Counted from the first letter of the stretch, positions 1 to 7,462 are shown. The stretch is 15,750 bases of DNA from an uncultured Christensenella sp. (GCA_905203645.1 CAJKWP010000025.1:1-15750), one strand, 5' to 3'. Made by a program: numbers and translations. Notes: generated by a model from the sequence alone, not told the origin.

Positions 1-1
1 C

Positions 2-598
2 GCAGTTTATGCATTTGCAAAATACGGAGAAGATCTGAAGTTAGATGAGACGGAAGAATACAAGAGTGTAATGGAGAATGCAAGAAAAGATATTCTTGCA
101 CGCCTTGCTATGAAGCAGTTATTTGATAGTGTGAAAGTGACTGACGAGGAAGTCAAAGATTATTATGAAGCAAATAAGTCTCAGTTTAAAAAAGGGGCAA
201 CTGTTCACGCAAAGCATATCCTTACAGATTCCGAGGAAAAATGTAATCAGATTCTGGAATCTATTGTAAGCGGTGAGAAAGTATTCGAAGACGCAGCAAA
301 AGAATTTTCTACATGCCCTTCCGGACAGAGAGGCGGAGACCTTGGAGAATTCGGCAAAGGACAGATGGTCAAGGAATTTGAGGATGCAGCATTTGCAGCA
401 GAGATCGGGCATGTAGTCGGACCTGTGAAAACACAGTTCGGATATCACCTGATTAAAGTTGAGGAGAAAAAAGATGCGGCAGAAGCCAGCTTTGACGAGG
501 TGAAAGAACAGATCAAGAGCCAGCTCAAACAGCAGAAACAGGGCGATGCTTACAGCAAAAAAGTAGCAGAACTGACAGAGAAATATAAAGAAAAATAA
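2..598 (+). CDS. PrsA/PpiC-type peptidyl-prolyl cis-trans isomerase, 3' part
   Basis: This is the C-terminal 198 residues of a parvulin-type peptidyl-prolyl isomerase. The reading frame is open from base 2, so the gene starts upstream of the window; the ATG at 71 lies inside the protein and has no ribosome-binding site. The parvulin core spans roughly 203-475 and shows the family landmarks: AKHILTDSEE at its start, GGDLGEFGKGQM in the middle, and GPVKTQFGYHLIKVEE at the end. Helical charged segments flank it, as in PrsA foldases. In Bacillota such proteins are usually exported lipoproteins that help secreted proteins fold, but the signal region is not visible here. All 11 glutamines use CAG, whereas the genes from 848 onward use almost only CAA. 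That points to recent transfer or to a join between two genomes in the assembly. It ends in TAA with no obvious terminator. Confidence 0.88.
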   Translation, partial: AVYAFAKYGEDLKLDETEEYKSVMENARKDILARLAMKQLFDSVKVTDEEVKDYYEANKSQFKKGATVHAKHILTDSEEKCNQILESIVSGEKVFEDAAKEFSTCPSGQRGGDLGEFGKGQMVKEFEDAAFAAEIGHVVGPVKTQFGYHLIKVEEKKDAAEASFDEVKEQIKSQLKQQKQGDAYSKKVAELTEKYKEK

Positions 599-847
599 AG
601 TGAAAAATTATGGTAGCTGCTCAACAAAGGCGGCGAAATAAAAAGTATAAGATCCAAAATAGCTGGCTTAAAATGCTGTAAGGCATTTGATTAGCAAAAG
701 TAAAATTGCCAGGAATAGAATATTTGCAACTGTAAATAAAGTAAAATATTTTCATATAAGTATTTTCAAAAACTTTTTACAGACAATAACAATATTGCAA
801 ATAGTGTGCTCACATTTGTACACACAAAAATACAAAAAGGAGAAAAG
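599..847 (+). other. Intergenic region containing a change in sequence style
   Basis: This 249-base gap follows the PPIase and contains no supportable gene. Two weak hairpins are visible: GCTGC...GCGGC just after the stop, and AAATGC/GCATTT at 671-688. Neither is followed by a T-run, so neither looks like a terminator. The second half is very AT-rich, like the rest of the window. The first ~100 bases look more like the preceding gene. If the contig joins two genomes, the join is in this interval. Confidence 0.5.
724..752 (+). promoter_or_regulatory. Weak candidate promoter for the LRR protein gene
   Basis: TTGCAA at 724-729 and TATTTT at 747-752 are separated by 17 bases. The -10 is poor, but a TTGCAA -35 recurs at other promoters in this window. 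It would give a leader of about 90 nt before the ATG at 848. Confidence 0.25.
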
Positions 848-3304
848 ATGAAGAAAAGGAAAAACATTATAATTTCTGCAATCACTTGTATGATGTCAAT
901 TTGCCTTATGATGTTTGGCGTTTACGCTGCGTCAAACCCAAGCGTTTCTATCAGTGGACAAGTATCATACACGGCTCGTGATGCAAAAGTGCTTGTACTT
1001 GGCAAGGTCAATGGACAAGCGGGCAATGACAGCAATGTTGATTATCCAACAGTTGCAGATGCGACAAACCCAACTGAATCGGCTGTTTCATTACCAACAC
1101 AATATTTGGGCTATACAAAAGGTGAATCAGCAGGAAGCACGGCTGACAATCTTCCACAATGGAACATGGGTACAACCCCACATGCTTTTTATGAAGACAG
1201 CATAGGTATTCGTCCAATAGTCATTTCATTCAAAATGACAAATTTGTCAAACTACCCTGTTGTTGCAACAGTTGACTTTACAGGTGTAACAGATGCAGAC
1301 CTTGCAAGCAAAAACTTGACAAGGACAACAACGGGACTTGAAGAAAATAAGGTGTATTTGAACAAAAATGTGACCAAAGAAATTACAATTACTTATGCAG
1401 TTGCAAACGATGCTGTGAGTGTGAATGGTGACAATCTTTTAAATATGTCAATCACATTCGAAAAAACTATAATTGCACCAACACCATCCAATGTAAAGAG
1501 TGAACAAGGCGAAACAATGCAATCTGATTGGGAATATGAATATGATGGCAATAGTTTTGTAATTACACGTTACAAAAAAACCAGACCGCTTGAAGGTGAA
1601 ACTTTTGATGCTTCAGCAGTTCCAACACAAGTTGTTATACCGAGCAGTGTTGTTTGCAGTGATGGAAAAACTTATCCAGTAAAAAAACTTGGTAAAGTAA
1701 CAGAAGAACAGTTCAAAGCAATAATGAGTGGAGAATTGCCTGAATCAGAAATGGGTAATGGACCATTGTTTATTGATATGTCAAGGGTAACTGATAATAC
1801 TTACTTAGCAGCTTTGCCAAGTGATATAATTGTTTCAGAAGGAATAGAAGTTATAAATCCAGGGGCATTAGGTTTGGCGTTTGGTGTAAAAACTTTACCA
1901 AACAGTATCAAAGAAATTGGTAGTAGTTCTTGTTTTGGAACAAGTATAACAACTATTAACCTGCCAAATTTGATAAGGCTTGGAAACAGTGCATTTGCTT
2001 TTGGTGGATACGCTTCACCTATAACAGACTTTGCAATTTCAAGTGGATTAACAAGTTTTGATGACTCGTTTGATGGTTGTTCAACATTGGAAAATATAAC
2101 TTGTGCGGAGAATTGCAAAATAACAGAAATTTCTTCTGATGCGTTTTATAACTGTCAATCATTGAAAACTATCCAAATTCCAAATTCTGTACTATCTATA
2201 GGTAAGTTGGCGTTTGAGTCTTGCAGTTCATTGGAAAGTGTAACATTTGGTGAAAACAGCAAGCTAGTAAGTATAGGTCAACAAGCATTTAATAAGTGCA
2301 GTGCATTAACGACAATAAATATTCCAAACAGTGTTACAAATATAGGCAGTAGTGCATTTTCTGGTTGCGACAATTTGAAAATTGAAAGCAATCTACATGG
2401 CAATGCTTACTATATTGGAAATGCGACAAATCCATATCATGTATTGTTGTTTGCAAAAGATGCTCAAATAACAAGTTGCCAAATAAATACAAATACAAAA
2501 ATTATTTGCAGCGATGCATTTCGCGGTTGCAGCTCAATGACGTCAGTTGAAATTCCAAATAGTGTAACTTTTATAGGTTATGCTGCATTTCGTGATTGCA
2601 GTTCAATGACATCAGTTGAAATTCCGAATAGTGTAACATATATAGGTGGTTACGCTTTCTACAATTGCAGTTCAATGACGTCAGTTGAAATTCCGAACAA
2701 TGTAACATATATAGGTGATTATGCTTTTAGCGATTGCGACAAATTAAAAAACGAAAGCAATCTACATGGCGATGTTTACTATATTGGGAATACGACAAAT
2801 CCATATCTTGTATTGTTGTCTGCGAAAGATGCTCAAATAACAAGTTGTCAAATAAACACAAATACAAAATTTATCCATAGTCGTGCATTTTACAATTGCA
2901 GTTCGTTGACAACAGTTGAAATTCCGAACAGTGTGACAATTATAGGTGAATATGCTTTTGTAGGGTGTAAAAAATTGAAAACTGAAAGTAATTTATATGA
3001 CAATGCTTACTACATTGGAAATGCATCAAATCCATATCTTGTATTGTTGTCTGCAAAAGATACTCAAATAACAAATTGCCAAATAAATAAAAACACAAAA
3101 TTTATTCATAGTAATGCATTTGAAAATTGCGGTTCACTAACAACAATAAAATTGTTGGCAGAAAATCCACCAGTAGTAGCTGATTTAGCCTTTGTAAATT
3201 GTCTCAACATAGCCACAGTTTATGTTCCAGCTGCAAGTGTCGAAGCATACAAAACAGCAAATTACTGGAGTGAGTTTGCAGATAAAATTCAAGCAATGGC
3301 GTAA
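848..3304 (+). CDS. Secreted BspA-like leucine-rich repeat protein
   Basis: This 818-aa protein is exported and probably displayed at the cell surface. The start is the ATG at 848, preceded by AAAAAGGAG with 5-nt spacing; an in-frame GTG at 806 has no such site. Residues 1-28 form a signal peptide (MKKRKN, a hydrophobic stretch, then GVYAAS). Residues ~29-220 form a beta-rich, non-LRR domain that resembles TasA/camelysin-type secreted domains in general appearance (inference, low confidence). After a linker, from about residue 280, come LRR_5/BspA repeats of the form AFxxCSSLTSVEIPNSVTxIG with a 23-residue period. They are interrupted three times by a ~50-residue insert containing YYIGNATNPY and AKDAQITSCQIN. 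The C-terminus, with VYVPAASVEAYK, is the usual cap of these proteins. No LPXTG motif or C-terminal membrane anchor is visible, so the attachment mode is unknown. BspA-like proteins are often adhesins, but the ligand cannot be read from sequence. Confidence 0.88.
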   Translation: MKKRKNIIISAITCMMSICLMMFGVYAASNPSVSISGQVSYTARDAKVLVLGKVNGQAGNDSNVDYPTVADATNPTESAVSLPTQYLGYTKGESAGSTADNLPQWNMGTTPHAFYEDSIGIRPIVISFKMTNLSNYPVVATVDFTGVTDADLASKNLTRTTTGLEENKVYLNKNVTKEITITYAVANDAVSVNGDNLLNMSITFEKTIIAPTPSNVKSEQGETMQSDWEYEYDGNSFVITRYKKTRPLEGETFDASAVPTQVVIPSSVVCSDGKTYPVKKLGKVTEEQFKAIMSGELPESEMGNGPLFIDMSRVTDNTYLAALPSDIIVSEGIEVINPGALGLAFGVKTLPNSIKEIGSSSCFGTSITTINLPNLIRLGNSAFAFGGYASPITDFAISSGLTSFDDSFDGCSTLENITCAENCKITEISSDAFYNCQSLKTIQIPNSVLSIGKLAFESCSSLESVTFGENSKLVSIGQQAFNKCSALTTINIPNSVTNIGSSAFSGCDNLKIESNLHGNAYYIGNATNPYHVLLFAKDAQITSCQINTNTKIICSDAFRGCSSMTSVEIPNSVTFIGYAAFRDCSSMTSVEIPNSVTYIGGYAFYNCSSMTSVEIPNNVTYIGDYAFSDCDKLKNESNLHGDVYYIGNTTNPYLVLLSAKDAQITSCQINTNTKFIHSRAFYNCSSLTTVEIPNSVTIIGEYAFVGCKKLKTESNLYDNAYYIGNASNPYLVLLSAKDTQITNCQINKNTKFIHSNAFENCGSLTTIKLLAENPPVVADLAFVNCLNIATVYVPAASVEAYKTANYWSEFADKIQAMA
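2366..3130 (+). repeat. Three copies of an intragenic insert block
   Basis: A block of about 150 bases beginning at a Cys codon recurs at roughly 2366-2530, 2735-2897 and 2966-3130. Each encodes ESNL..., YYIGNxxNPY, VLLxAKDxQIT and CQINxNTKxI. The first two copies are 369 bases apart and the last two 231. They are in frame and closely similar at DNA level, which suggests duplication within the gene. Confidence 0.8.
2528..2737 (+). repeat. 69-bp tandem LRR repeat array
   Basis: Three near-identical in-frame 69-base units begin at the Cys codons at 2528, 2597 and 2666, and the next Cys codon falls exactly 69 bases on, at 2735. Each encodes 23 residues around SSMTSVEIPNSVT. DNA identity is much higher than between the older repeats of the same protein, which indicates recent expansion. 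Confidence 0.85.
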
Positions 3305-3340
3305 AAAGATATGTAAATAATTTTGTTATTTAAGATTAGA

Positions 3341-3380
3341 AAAAAACAAAGTGAGTCAAAAAGATTCACTTTGTTTTTTT
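3341..3380. terminator. Bidirectional intrinsic terminator
   Basis: The A-rich arm ending in CAAAGTGAGTC (3341-3357) pairs with GATTCACTTTG and the following T-run (3363-3379), with a five-base AAAAA loop. It is flanked by an A-run on the left and a T-run on the right, so it can work on both strands. It sits between the convergent LRR gene and tsaD. Confidence 0.9.
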
Positions 3381-3402
3381 GAAATTGTTTGAATGTAACA
3401 AA

Positions 3403-4461
3403 TCAGCAAATTGGAACGGTGGATTTTGCGCTCAGGTCAAGGTCGGCAAGGCCTATGCCTGCACGGAGATTATAATATGCTGCGCTTGCAATCATAGCCG
3501 CATTGTCAGTGCAAAGTGACAAAACTGGGCTGTACATTTTTATGTTGTGTTCTTGACATTTTTGTGTGAGTTTTTCTTTCAATCTGCTGTTGGCAGCAAC
3601 GCCGCCTGCGCAAACCAATGTTTTTGTATTTGTGTCAAGGCAAGCCTTTATTGCTTTTGAGCAAAGTTCGTCGGTCACTTCTTCTTGAAAACTGCAAACT
3701 ATGTTTGCGATGTCCAATTCTTCACCACGGTCTTTGCGATTGTGAACGTTGTTTATAACCGCAGTTTTTATTCCACTGAAACTGAAATTGTAAGTATCTT
3801 TCAAACTTGAAAAGTTTGCAAAATGATAAATGTTTTGTCCTTGTGTGGCAAGTTTGTCAATTTTTGGACCACCAGGATAACCAAGACCAACAACCCTTGC
3901 AACTTTGTCATAACATTCGCCGACTGCATCGTCAACAGTCGTTCCCAACAGGTGCATATCTGTGTAATCGTCAACTTTTATTATTGCCGTGTGTCCACCG
4001 CTCACCATAAGGCAAACAAATGGGGGAACAAGGTCAGGGTGTGAAACGTAATTGCCAGCTATGTGTCCATGGATGTGGCTTGTTGCCAAAAGTGGTTTGT
4101 TAAGGGCATAGGCAAGTGCTTTTGCATAATTTACGCCAACCATAAGTGCGCCAATAAGTCCAGCGCCATAGGTCACTGCAATGGCATCAATATCTTCAAA
4201 ACCAAGATCTGCATCATCCAACGCTTTTTGACATACGTGTTTTATTGCCAAAAGATGATTTCGTGAAGCAACTTCGGGCACAACTCCGCCAAAACGTGTG
4301 TGAATATCTATCTGTGTGCTTACAACGTTTGAAAGTATTTTTCTGCCGTTTTCGACAACTGCAATCGCTGTTTCATCACAACTGCTTTCGATTGCCAAAA
4401 TTTTTATATTTTTTTTGGTTTTCAATATTTCAAACTGTTTTTTGCAATCTTCAAAATACAT
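3403..4461 (-). CDS. tsaD: tRNA N6-adenosine threonylcarbamoyltransferase TsaD
   Basis: TsaD transfers the threonylcarbamoyl group from threonylcarbamoyl-AMP to A37 of ANN-decoding tRNAs to form t6A, working with TsaB and TsaE in the cytoplasm. The 352-aa sequence shows family signatures: ILAIESSCDETAIAVVE near the N-terminus, FGGVVPEVASRNH, the metal-binding HxxxH as HIHGH (H129 and H133), VSGGHTAI, GTTVDDAVGECYDKVAR, CAGGVAANSRL, and CTDNAAMIA with the metal-ligand Asp at 319. The ATG at 4461 has AAGGAG (complement of 4467-4472) five bases upstream. This start adds about 18 residues before the usual beginning of the family (K-ILAIESS), a short charged N-terminal extension. It lies 30 bases downstream of prfB with no terminator between them, so the two are probably cotranscribed. 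The stop is TGA. Confidence 0.97.
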   Translation of the reverse strand: MYFEDCKKQFEILKTKKNIKILAIESSCDETAIAVVENGRKILSNVVSTQIDIHTRFGGVVPEVASRNHLLAIKHVCQKALDDADLGFEDIDAIAVTYGAGLIGALMVGVNYAKALAYALNKPLLATSHIHGHIAGNYVSHPDLVPPFVCLMVSGGHTAIIKVDDYTDMHLLGTTVDDAVGECYDKVARVVGLGYPGGPKIDKLATQGQNIYHFANFSSLKDTYNFSFSGIKTAVINNVHNRKDRGEELDIANIVCSFQEEVTDELCSKAIKACLDTNTKTLVCAGGVAANSRLKEKLTQKCQEHNIKMYSPVLSLCTDNAAMIASAAYYNLRAGIGLADLDLSAKSTVPIC

Positions 4462-4491
4462 TTTTTCTCCTTTTCAAACAAAAACTTAAAA

Positions 4492-5587
4492 TCAAAGTTT
4501 TTTCAAATAATCGTTGATAAATGGCATAACGTCACCATTCATTACGCCTTGAATGTCGCTTGTTTCAAAATTTGTGCGGTGGTCTTTGACCAAGCAATAT
4601 GGTTGGAAAACATAACTGCGAATTTGGCTTCCCCATTCGATTTTTTTGATTTCGCCACGTATTTGTGAAAGTTTTTCCATTTCTTCTGCTTCTTTGAGTT
4701 CGACAAGTTTGCTTCTGAGCATTTTCATAGCGGTTTCGCGGTTTTGAATTTGACTGCGTTCGGTTTGACATGCAACCACAACGCCAGTAGGGATGTGGGT
4801 GATACGGATTGCACTTTCGGTTTTGTTTACGTGCTGTCCGCCTGCGCCACTGCTTCGATAAGTGTCAATTTTCAAATCTTCGCTTCGGATTTCGATTGCC
4901 GTGTCATCGTCAATTTCGGGCATAACTTCGACACTTGCAAAACTTGTATGTCTGCGTGCATTGCTGTCAAAAGGTGAAATACGCACCAAACGATGAACAC
5001 CTTTTTCGCACTTCAAATATCCATAAGCATTTTCGCCTTCGACCAAAAATGAAACCGATTTTATACCCGCTTCGTCGCCATCCAAAAGGTCCAAAACAGA
5101 AAACTTGTAACCATTTTTTTCGGCAAACATTTGATACATTCGAAGTAACATCTGTGTCCAGTCCTGTGCTTCGGTTCCGCCGGCACCTGCGTGAAGGGTG
5201 ACGATAGCGTTGTAACTGTCGTATTTTCCCGTAAGCAAAGTGTCCAGACGCAATGTTTCCAAATCTTGTTGCAAACTTGCAAGTTCGCCCACAAGTTCGT
5301 CAAACAAACTTTGGTCGTTTTCGGTTTCCAAAAGTTCAACAATTGATTGGCAGTCGTCGATTTTTGCAGAGTTCTTTTTGATATGTCCAAGTTTTGTTTG
5401 AACACTTTTGAGTTCCTGACCAATCTTTTTTACTTTTGAAGGATCTTCCCAAAAGCCAGGTTGCTCTTGGGTTTTCAAAAGTTCGCTTTCAGTAGATTTG
5501 AGTTTGTCCCAGTCAAAGACACTCCTTTATAAATTCAAATTCATTTTTCAGTTCTTTCAATTTTTCTTTTTGATTGTCAATAATCAT
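4492..5587 (-). CDS. prfB: Peptide chain release factor 2, with programmed +1 frameshift
   Basis: RF2 recognises UAA and UGA stop codons and triggers peptide release on the ribosome. The ATG at 5587 has AAAGGA at 5600-5595, seven bases upstream. The zero frame encodes 24 codons and then meets TGA at 5515-5513. Skipping one T gives GAC at 5514 and continues in the +1 frame to the TGA at 4494-4492, for 364 aa in total, matching the usual RF2 length. In the joined protein the stop-codon recognition tripeptide SPF is at 204-206 and the catalytic GGQ at 249-251, the expected places. The gene itself ends in TGA, so its own completion also needs RF2. It heads a two-gene unit with tsaD and has its own strong promoter. 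This is not a broken gene: the frameshift is the standard autoregulatory device. Confidence 0.97.
5512..5527 (-). promoter_or_regulatory. prfB: prfB programmed +1 frameshift site
   Basis: On the minus strand, AAGGAG (5527-5522), three bases TGT (5521-5519), then CTTTGAC (5518-5512). This is the canonical arrangement: an internal Shine-Dalgarno element three bases before a slippery CTT followed by TGAC. When RF2 is scarce, the ribosome slips from CTT to TTT and reads GAC, completing RF2. Confidence 0.96.
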
Positions 5588-5598
5588 GATAATATCCT

Positions 5599-5619
5599 TT
5601 TAAACTTTGTAAGTTTAAA
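5599..5619. promoter_or_regulatory. Perfect 9-bp-arm palindrome at the prfB start site
   Basis: TTTAAACTT (5599-5607), centre TGT, AAGTTTAAA (5611-5619). The repeat overlaps the -10 of the prfB promoter and the expected transcription start on the minus strand. A repressor site is the simplest reading; alternatively it forms a hairpin at the very 5' end of the mRNA. Confidence 0.6.
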
Positions 5620-5640
5620 CCAATTACGATTTTGTGTCAA
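5612..5640 (-). promoter_or_regulatory. Sigma-A promoter of prfB-tsaD
   Basis: On the minus strand, a perfect -35 TTGACA (complement of 5635-5640), a 17-base spacer, and -10 TAAACT (complement of 5612-5617). Transcription should begin near 5605, giving a leader of about 18 nt that includes the AAAGGA site. Confidence 0.8.
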
Positions 5641-5681
5641 GCAACTTTTGCTTAGCAAAGAGCACACGGTAACTTAACCCC

Positions 5682-5710
5682 TTGCATTTTTTGATTGAAT
5701 AAGTTATAAT
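5682..5710 (+). promoter_or_regulatory. Sigma-A promoter directly abutting an ATG (leaderless mRNA)
   Basis: -35 TTGCAT at 5682-5687, a 17-base spacer, and consensus -10 TATAAT at 5705-5710. Only seven bases separate the -10 from the ATG at 5718, so the predicted transcription start is at 5717-5718. There is no room for a ribosome-binding site. Confidence 0.8.
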
Positions 5711-5717
5711 AAAAACA

Positions 5718-6965
5718 ATGGAAGATGTCGCAAAGCAACAAAATGAACAAAAATATGTTTTTTGGGATACGGAGCTGACTGACAAGTCGGCAATTTCGTA
5801 CTATGCCCAAGCGCATCTTATGCAAAAGTATCAAAACAAACTTTTGGGTGATTTTGACAAAACTGGCAAGTACAAAATATCCGAAGATGTTTTGAAAGAA
5901 CTTGTGGCTGTCAAAAAATATGTTGACAAAAAACAAGACGACAAAACTTTTTTGTCTGCCGTGTGTGGAAAATATGTTTTGAAGTTCGTCATGCAAGTTG
6001 GACAGGTTGACAGCAAAACAAAATACGCAAGTTTGAAATTTCTGGAAGAAAACGCACTTGTTGGCTGTGGCGAAAAGGTGGCATTGACAAGTGCTGTCGC
6101 ATATTACAAAGACGTTGACGACAAATATTTTGATGAAAAGGTTGGCAAGGTCTTCAACATTCAAAAAAAGCCCGAAGGGGATGGCAAAAAATTTGATAAC
6201 AAAGATATTGCAAAAAAGATTTTTGACACCATGTCCACTTGCGACAAATTGTTTTCACAAATTGTCAAATTTTCAAAAGACAAAAACAAACTTTATGTAA
6301 AAGGTATGCTTCGCATATTTGAAAATTCGGGCAAATTTGGGCAGTTCGCATTGCGAAGATACAAGGTGCTTGTAAATCAATATGCCAAAAATCTTGACCC
6401 CAAATCGGATATGTTTTGGTTTACACTCAAACAAATTATTGACCAAATAATGTATGAGGAAGAAAAAAAACTTTCCAAAGAAATTGCGATTTTGCTTTCA
6501 AAAATTCGTACAAAATATGTGCCTTCGGTTGAAAAAACAATCGAAAAAGCAAAAAATCCACCAAAAAAAGTGGAAGAAAAGCCAATCAAATTGAAGGGTA
6601 CAGGCGGACTTGTGTTCAAACCCCAAATTTACAAATCTGGTGGTGGGAAAAAAGCTGCAAAAAAATCTTCATCTTCGCCATATATTGAACAAGAAGAAAA
6701 AAACAAAGCTTCAATTGTACAAAAAAAAATGACAACCACAAAATTTGAGGAACAAAAAAACAAGATTAATATCGACCCATTTGAAAATATTTGGACGCAA
6801 AAAATACAAAAATGGGAAGAGGCAATATCAAAAATCGTTGTTGAAGAAAATGAAGTAACAATTTCAGATAAGGATGTAAGCAAAACATCTTCTGAATTGA
6901 ATCAAAGTTTGGAAAAAAATTTGTCAAAACATCAAAGTGATTCAAATACATTTGATTTCAGTTGA
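5718..6965 (+). CDS. Hypothetical lysine-rich 415-aa protein
   Basis: I do not recognise this protein. It is Lys/Glu-rich, with no signal peptide and no hydrophobic segment long enough to span a membrane, so it is probably cytoplasmic. Residues ~1-285 look mostly helical, with a moderate share of aromatic residues. A low-complexity linker at ~285-335 contains PPKKVEEKPIKLKG, GGGKKAAKKSSSS and similar stretches. The last ~80 residues are again charged and helical, around IDPFENIWTQKIQKWEE. The ATG at 5718 is the only plausible start nearby: an in-frame TAA lies at 5700-5702, the next in-frame ATG (5820) also lacks a ribosome-binding site, and the promoter places the mRNA 5' end at the ATG. It is divergent from prfB and ends at a shared terminator. 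Codon use matches the neighbouring genes, so the frame is very probably real. Confidence 0.8.
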   Translation: MEDVAKQQNEQKYVFWDTELTDKSAISYYAQAHLMQKYQNKLLGDFDKTGKYKISEDVLKELVAVKKYVDKKQDDKTFLSAVCGKYVLKFVMQVGQVDSKTKYASLKFLEENALVGCGEKVALTSAVAYYKDVDDKYFDEKVGKVFNIQKKPEGDGKKFDNKDIAKKIFDTMSTCDKLFSQIVKFSKDKNKLYVKGMLRIFENSGKFGQFALRRYKVLVNQYAKNLDPKSDMFWFTLKQIIDQIMYEEEKKLSKEIAILLSKIRTKYVPSVEKTIEKAKNPPKKVEEKPIKLKGTGGLVFKPQIYKSGGGKKAAKKSSSSPYIEQEEKNKASIVQKKMTTTKFEEQKNKINIDPFENIWTQKIQKWEEAISKIVVEENEVTISDKDVSKTSSELNQSLEKNLSKHQSDSNTFDFS

Positions 6966-6972
6966 CAGACAA

Positions 6973-7011
6973 AAAAAACCACCAAAGTGGTTCCACTTGA
7001 ATGGTTTTTTT
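6973..7011. terminator. Bidirectional intrinsic terminator
   Basis: An outer stem, AAAAAACCA (6973-6981) with TGGTTTTTT (7002-7010), encloses an inner stem AAGTG (6985-6989) with CACTT (6994-6998) and loop GTTC. A-runs and T-runs on the two sides let it serve the 415-aa gene on the plus strand and the convergent 133-aa gene, whose stop codon abuts the T-run. Confidence 0.88.
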
Positions 7012-7411
7012 ATTGTTCTTGACCGTTGCCGTTGTCTTCGAGTTTTCGACCCTGTTCGGCCTTTTTGTTGTAATCAGCCAAAATTTTTGGGAATCTTTTT
7101 GCAACTTTTTCGTATCCAGCATTGATATATTCGGCATAATCACTTGGACTCATTTGAAAAAGTTTGTCCCAATCCACGTCGCAACAGCCCTTGTATGCTG
7201 CATAAAGCATAAAAATTGTCGAACCCATAGCAAGTGCAAATTGAGTTTTTGTCAAGTTTGCATCTGCTTGCAAAAAGTCTTCTACATATTGAACAGTGTA
7301 TTTTTCAGTGTCTTGAATTTTTTGTGCAAACAGTTTTCGATTGTCAGTTGGCGTAAGATTTTTTTGTTTGTCAAATATTGTTATATAAGGTTGAAGCATC
7401 AATGCAGCCAT
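7010..7411 (-). CDS. Hypothetical 133-aa protein divergent from an XRE regulator
   Basis: I do not recognise this protein. The start is well supported: ATG at 7411 with a full AGGAGG (complement of 7417-7422) five bases upstream and a near-consensus promoter behind it. The sequence appears helical. A moderately hydrophobic stretch at ~55-75 (around FALAMGSTIFMLYAAY) is followed at once by an adjacent Cys pair in KGCCDVDWDKLF; this could be a buried or amphipathic helix but is weak for a membrane span. The C-terminal 40 residues are charged and end in GNGQEQ. It is transcribed divergently from the small helix-turn-helix gene at 7664, and a palindrome covers its -35, so it is probably controlled by that regulator (inference). 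It ends in TAA at the shared terminator. Confidence 0.8.
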   Translation of the reverse strand: MAALMLQPYITIFDKQKNLTPTDNRKLFAQKIQDTEKYTVQYVEDFLQADANLTKTQFALAMGSTIFMLYAAYKGCCDVDWDKLFQMSPSDYAEYINAGYEKVAKRFPKILADYNKKAEQGRKLEDNGNGQEQ

Positions 7412-7433
7412 AGAATCCTCCTATTTTTTTCAT

Positions 7434-7462
7434 ATTTTACCACATCGAAAGAGTATTGTCAA
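7434..7462 (-). promoter_or_regulatory. Sigma-A promoter of the 133-aa gene
   Basis: On the minus strand, consensus -35 TTGACA (complement of 7457-7462), a 17-base spacer, and -10 TAAAAT (complement of 7434-7439). The leader would be about 16 nt and contains AGGAGG. The -35 sits inside the palindrome at 7452-7466. Confidence 0.85.

Noticed and set aside
599..700. Terminator or small RNA after the PPIase
   Set aside because: The GCTGC/GCGGC hairpin is short and lacks a T-run; no promoter precedes a possible small RNA.
2528..2737. CRISPR-like array
   Set aside because: The 69-base units are contiguous, in frame and encode leucine-rich repeats. There are no spacers and no cas genes.
5478..5587. 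prfB as a disrupted pseudogene or a gene starting at 5478
   Set aside because: The internal TGA lies in the exact programmed frameshift context and joining the frames restores a full-length RF2, so the gene is intact.
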